Shown here: positions 63,508-64,000 of the stretch, in pieces
How positions within the stretch are numbered: position 1 is the first letter of the stretch
How the letters are laid out: every line of letters starts with the position of its first letter
DNA from: Proteus columbae
GTDB lineage: Bacteria > Pseudomonadota > Gammaproteobacteria > Enterobacterales > Enterobacteriaceae
Direction: 5' to 3'
Assembly (NCBI RefSeq): GCF_009914335.1
Contig: NZ_CP043925.1
Location: forward strand, 2,480,001 to 2,544,000
Length of the DNA: 64,000 bases
Notes under the pieces: generated by a model
Told to the model about the DNA's origin: nothing
Seen by the model: the letters and a program-made list of their open reading frames with translations, nothing else
Databases searched by the model: none
Position numbers and translations under genes: made by a program

Positions 63508-64000
63508 AAATGATAATAAAACGGAGTTCACAAAAAGGCTTCAAGAAGCTTGCTTAGATTCAGGGATTGCAGGACGTGGATTAGGTAAAAGAATTACAGA
63601 TGCACTCGCTGAGCAAGGTATAAAAGTCAGTGCTCCAGCTGTATGGAAATGGCTGAACAATGAGTCAATTCCTGATCCAACAAATATCTTAGCATTAAGC
63701 CGATGGCTCGATGTTCGAGCAGAATGGTTAGAATATGGGCGAGGAGCAAAAAGAAACGATGGTGTTTCAGTAAATGAAATGACACCTGTTGATGATTGGG
63801 ATAATAATACGCCGATAGAACGAGATGAAGTTGAGATCCCCTTCTATACTACTATTGAATTGGCTGCAGGTTTCGGAAGTTGTACCACTGATAATCAAAA
63901 GGTGGAATTATTGAGATTTTCTCGTTCTACATTTAATCGCTATGGCGTTCAACCTAGTGATGCCGTTGCTTTTAAAGTTCATGGTGACAGTATGTCCCCA
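63500..64000 (+). CDS. CI-like repressor, S24 family (3' end outside window)
   Basis: The visible 167 residues give an N-terminal helix-turn-helix domain (about 10-70) and the start of an S24 peptidase domain with GDSMSP, whose serine is the self-cleavage nucleophile. RecA-stimulated self-cleavage after DNA damage is the known family behaviour, so the cluster should be SOS-inducible. AAAGGAA precedes the ATG. No stop is reached before the edge. Confidence 0.88.
   Translation, partial: MVKNDNKTEFTKRLQEACLDSGIAGRGLGKRITDALAEQGIKVSAPAVWKWLNNESIPDPTNILALSRWLDVRAEWLEYGRGAKRNDGVSVNEMTPVDDWDNNTPIERDEVEIPFYTTIELAAGFGSCTTDNQKVELLRFSRSTFNRYGVQPSDAVAFKVHGDSMSP

Larger units (their letters stand above)
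49410..64000. mobile_element. Headless contractile tail cluster, probable R-type tailocin (right end cut by window)
   Basis: In transcript order on the minus strand: Q antiterminator, late promoter and two terminators, holin, endolysin, Rz/Rz1, tail terminator, sheath, tube, tail chaperone, tape measure, baseplate proteins, spike, J-like protein, DUF2612 protein and fibre. A divergent CI-like repressor borders Q. Terminase, portal, capsid and replication genes are absent from this span, and only one small gene separates lysis from sheath. No integrase or att site is visible in the window. A prophage whose head genes were deleted is the main alternative. Confidence 0.75.

Noticed and set aside
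49410..64000. Complete active prophage
   Set aside because: No head, portal, terminase, integrase or replication genes are visible; judged a tailocin instead, though the right edge is not covered.
1..64000. CRISPR array
   Set aside because: No set of regularly spaced short repeats was found; the repetitive parts are the tail fibre, the adhesin stalk and the tRNA units.

Overview
The window looks like chromosome from a Proteus species (order Enterobacterales, family Morganellaceae). Low GC, enterobacterial core genes (pyrC, bssS, lpxL, mdtG, mdaB, ylaC, ybdG), tetrathionate and DMSO respiration, and a regulator pair resembling Proteus RppA/RppB all point that way. The exact species cannot be fixed from sequence reading alone.

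Layout. 1-2201 is an AT-rich stretch without an intact gene. 2.2-4.9 kb holds an orphan mgtC with a long structured leader, a small unknown gene, a cold-shock gene and ylaC. 4.9-8.2 kb carries four tRNA-Asn genes, each with its own promoter, with mdaB and an AraC-type regulator between copies one and two. 8.2-10.7 kb has pyrC, bssS and a LuxR-type regulator. 10.9-18.3 kb is the tetrathionate respiration locus: ttrBCA on the minus strand, divergent from ttrSR. 18.4-24.3 kb has lpxL, mdtG, a POT peptide transporter, a PhzF-like gene and a thioesterase. 24.4-31.0 kb has a YadA-like trimeric autotransporter, a CatB-like acetyltransferase, an old-yellow-enzyme flavoprotein and small unknown genes. 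31.7-36.4 kb has a QseB/PmrA-type two-component system, azlCD with a divergent XRE-cupin regulator, and a D-amino-acid transaminase-like enzyme. At 36.6-38.5 kb an hdeD-like gene is split by a complete 1329 bp IS10. 38.6-49.1 kb has an unrecognised 540-residue protein, a short CRP-associated transcription unit, ybdG, dmsABC, a DUF924 gene, an unlisted GhoT/OrtT-type toxin gene and a Rob-like regulator.

49.4-64.0 kb is the most interesting part. It is a contractile-tail gene cluster read on the minus strand: Q-type antiterminator, late promoter with two terminators, holin, endolysin, Rz/Rz1 spanins, tail terminator, sheath, tube, frameshifted tail chaperone, tape measure, baseplate and fibre. 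A divergent CI-like S24 repressor runs off the right edge. No head, portal, terminase or replication gene lies between the repressor and the fibre, and the lysis genes abut the tail genes directly. I read this as an R-type tailocin (phage-tail-like bacteriocin) under a lambda-like CI/Q switch rather than an ordinary prophage.

Several regulatory structures are readable in the sequence. These are a PhoP-box-like site plus leader ORF and two mutually exclusive hairpins before mgtC, a PurR-like site and a Shine-Dalgarno-masking helix at pyrC, an FNR-like site at dmsA, and a -1 frameshift window in the tail chaperone gene.
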